Shown: positions 63,885 to 64,000 of the stretch, one piece after another
Numbering within the stretch: position 1 is the stretch's first letter
Layout: every line of letters starts with the position of its first letter
Assembly (NCBI GenBank): GCA_946807835.1
Contig: OX327684.1
Span: 19,120,501 to 19,184,500, forward strand
Length of the DNA: 64,000 nucleotides
From: Ailanthus altissimus
Lineage: Eukaryota; Streptophyta; Magnoliopsida; Sapindales; Simaroubaceae
Direction of reading: 5' to 3'
Notes under the pieces: generated by a model
Told to the model about the DNA's origin: nothing
Seen by the model: the letters and a program-made list of their open reading frames with translations, nothing else
Databases searched by the model: none
Translations under genes and position numbers: made by a program

Positions 63885-64000
63885 CTGATAAAGGAAAACA
63901 AAGGCATAGATAATGGATATACTAGATAGTCCCTGACATGAAGCCAAAGGTGACTAAAATTATATGCTATAACCCTCGTGTGGGAAAAGAAAAAATAGTA
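63885..64000 (-). other. Intron of the pentapeptide-repeat gene, cut by the window edge
   Basis: It lies upstream (minus) of the acceptor TTTATCAG at 63885. No exon was recognised in it. Confidence 0.5.

Overview
The window is nuclear DNA of a flowering plant, most likely a eudicot. The genes carry GT-AG introns and encode plant-specific families. The intergenic DNA is AT-rich and packed with decayed LTR retrotransposons, a Mutator-like element (MULE) and tandem arrays. Species cannot be fixed from the sequence alone.

Four genes look intact, one of them cut by the right edge: a clade-A type 2C protein phosphatase of the PP2CA/AHG3 type (17.37-18.86 kb, minus); a single-exon SUPERMAN-type C2H2 repressor close to ZFP10 (44.69-45.53 kb, minus); a GT31/DUF604 Golgi glycosyltransferase (58.18-62.18 kb, plus, three exons); and the 3' part of a pentapeptide-repeat gene like the thylakoid-lumen ones (62.66 kb to beyond the edge, minus). 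A five-exon short-chain dehydrogenase of the tropinone-reductase-like group (27.0-31.55 kb, minus) is a pseudogene with several independent lesions.

0-12.4 kb is a nested retrotransposon cluster. Athila/Tat-like Ty3 remnants lie in opposite orientations: gag, PBS and 5' LTR on minus; integrase tail, 3' non-coding region, polypurine tract and 3' LTR on plus. They are interrupted by large LTR-like blocks. The best is a 2444-bp solo LTR with a perfect 5-bp target duplication. 12.4-16 kb holds a ~98-bp tandem array, three tRNA-like modules and a MULE-type terminus. PP2CA follows, with G-box/ABRE motifs upstream. Beyond them lie an irregular tandem repeat and a 2698-bp composite LTR (21.37-24.07 kb) inserted in it, again with a perfect target duplication.

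32.8-40.5 kb is a 7.7-kb MULE with ~0.7-kb terminal inverted repeats, a decayed transposase and a remnant resembling a Ulp1/C48 protease. 40.9-43.3 kb holds a decayed retroelement protein and a second MULE-like fragment. 48.4-50.2 kb is a small non-coding element flanked by direct repeats. 52.3-57.0 kb is a larger non-coding element with LTR-like direct repeats, four tandem arrays and two tRNA-like modules. Both of its flanks carry copies of the same ~0.45-kb sequence, which also lies just upstream of the glycosyltransferase promoter.

The genes do not form a pathway. The most informative structures are the composite and solo LTRs, the MULE family with internal tandem arrays, and the repeated pol-III-like modules. 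All homology statements rest on reading and hand translation; no search was run.
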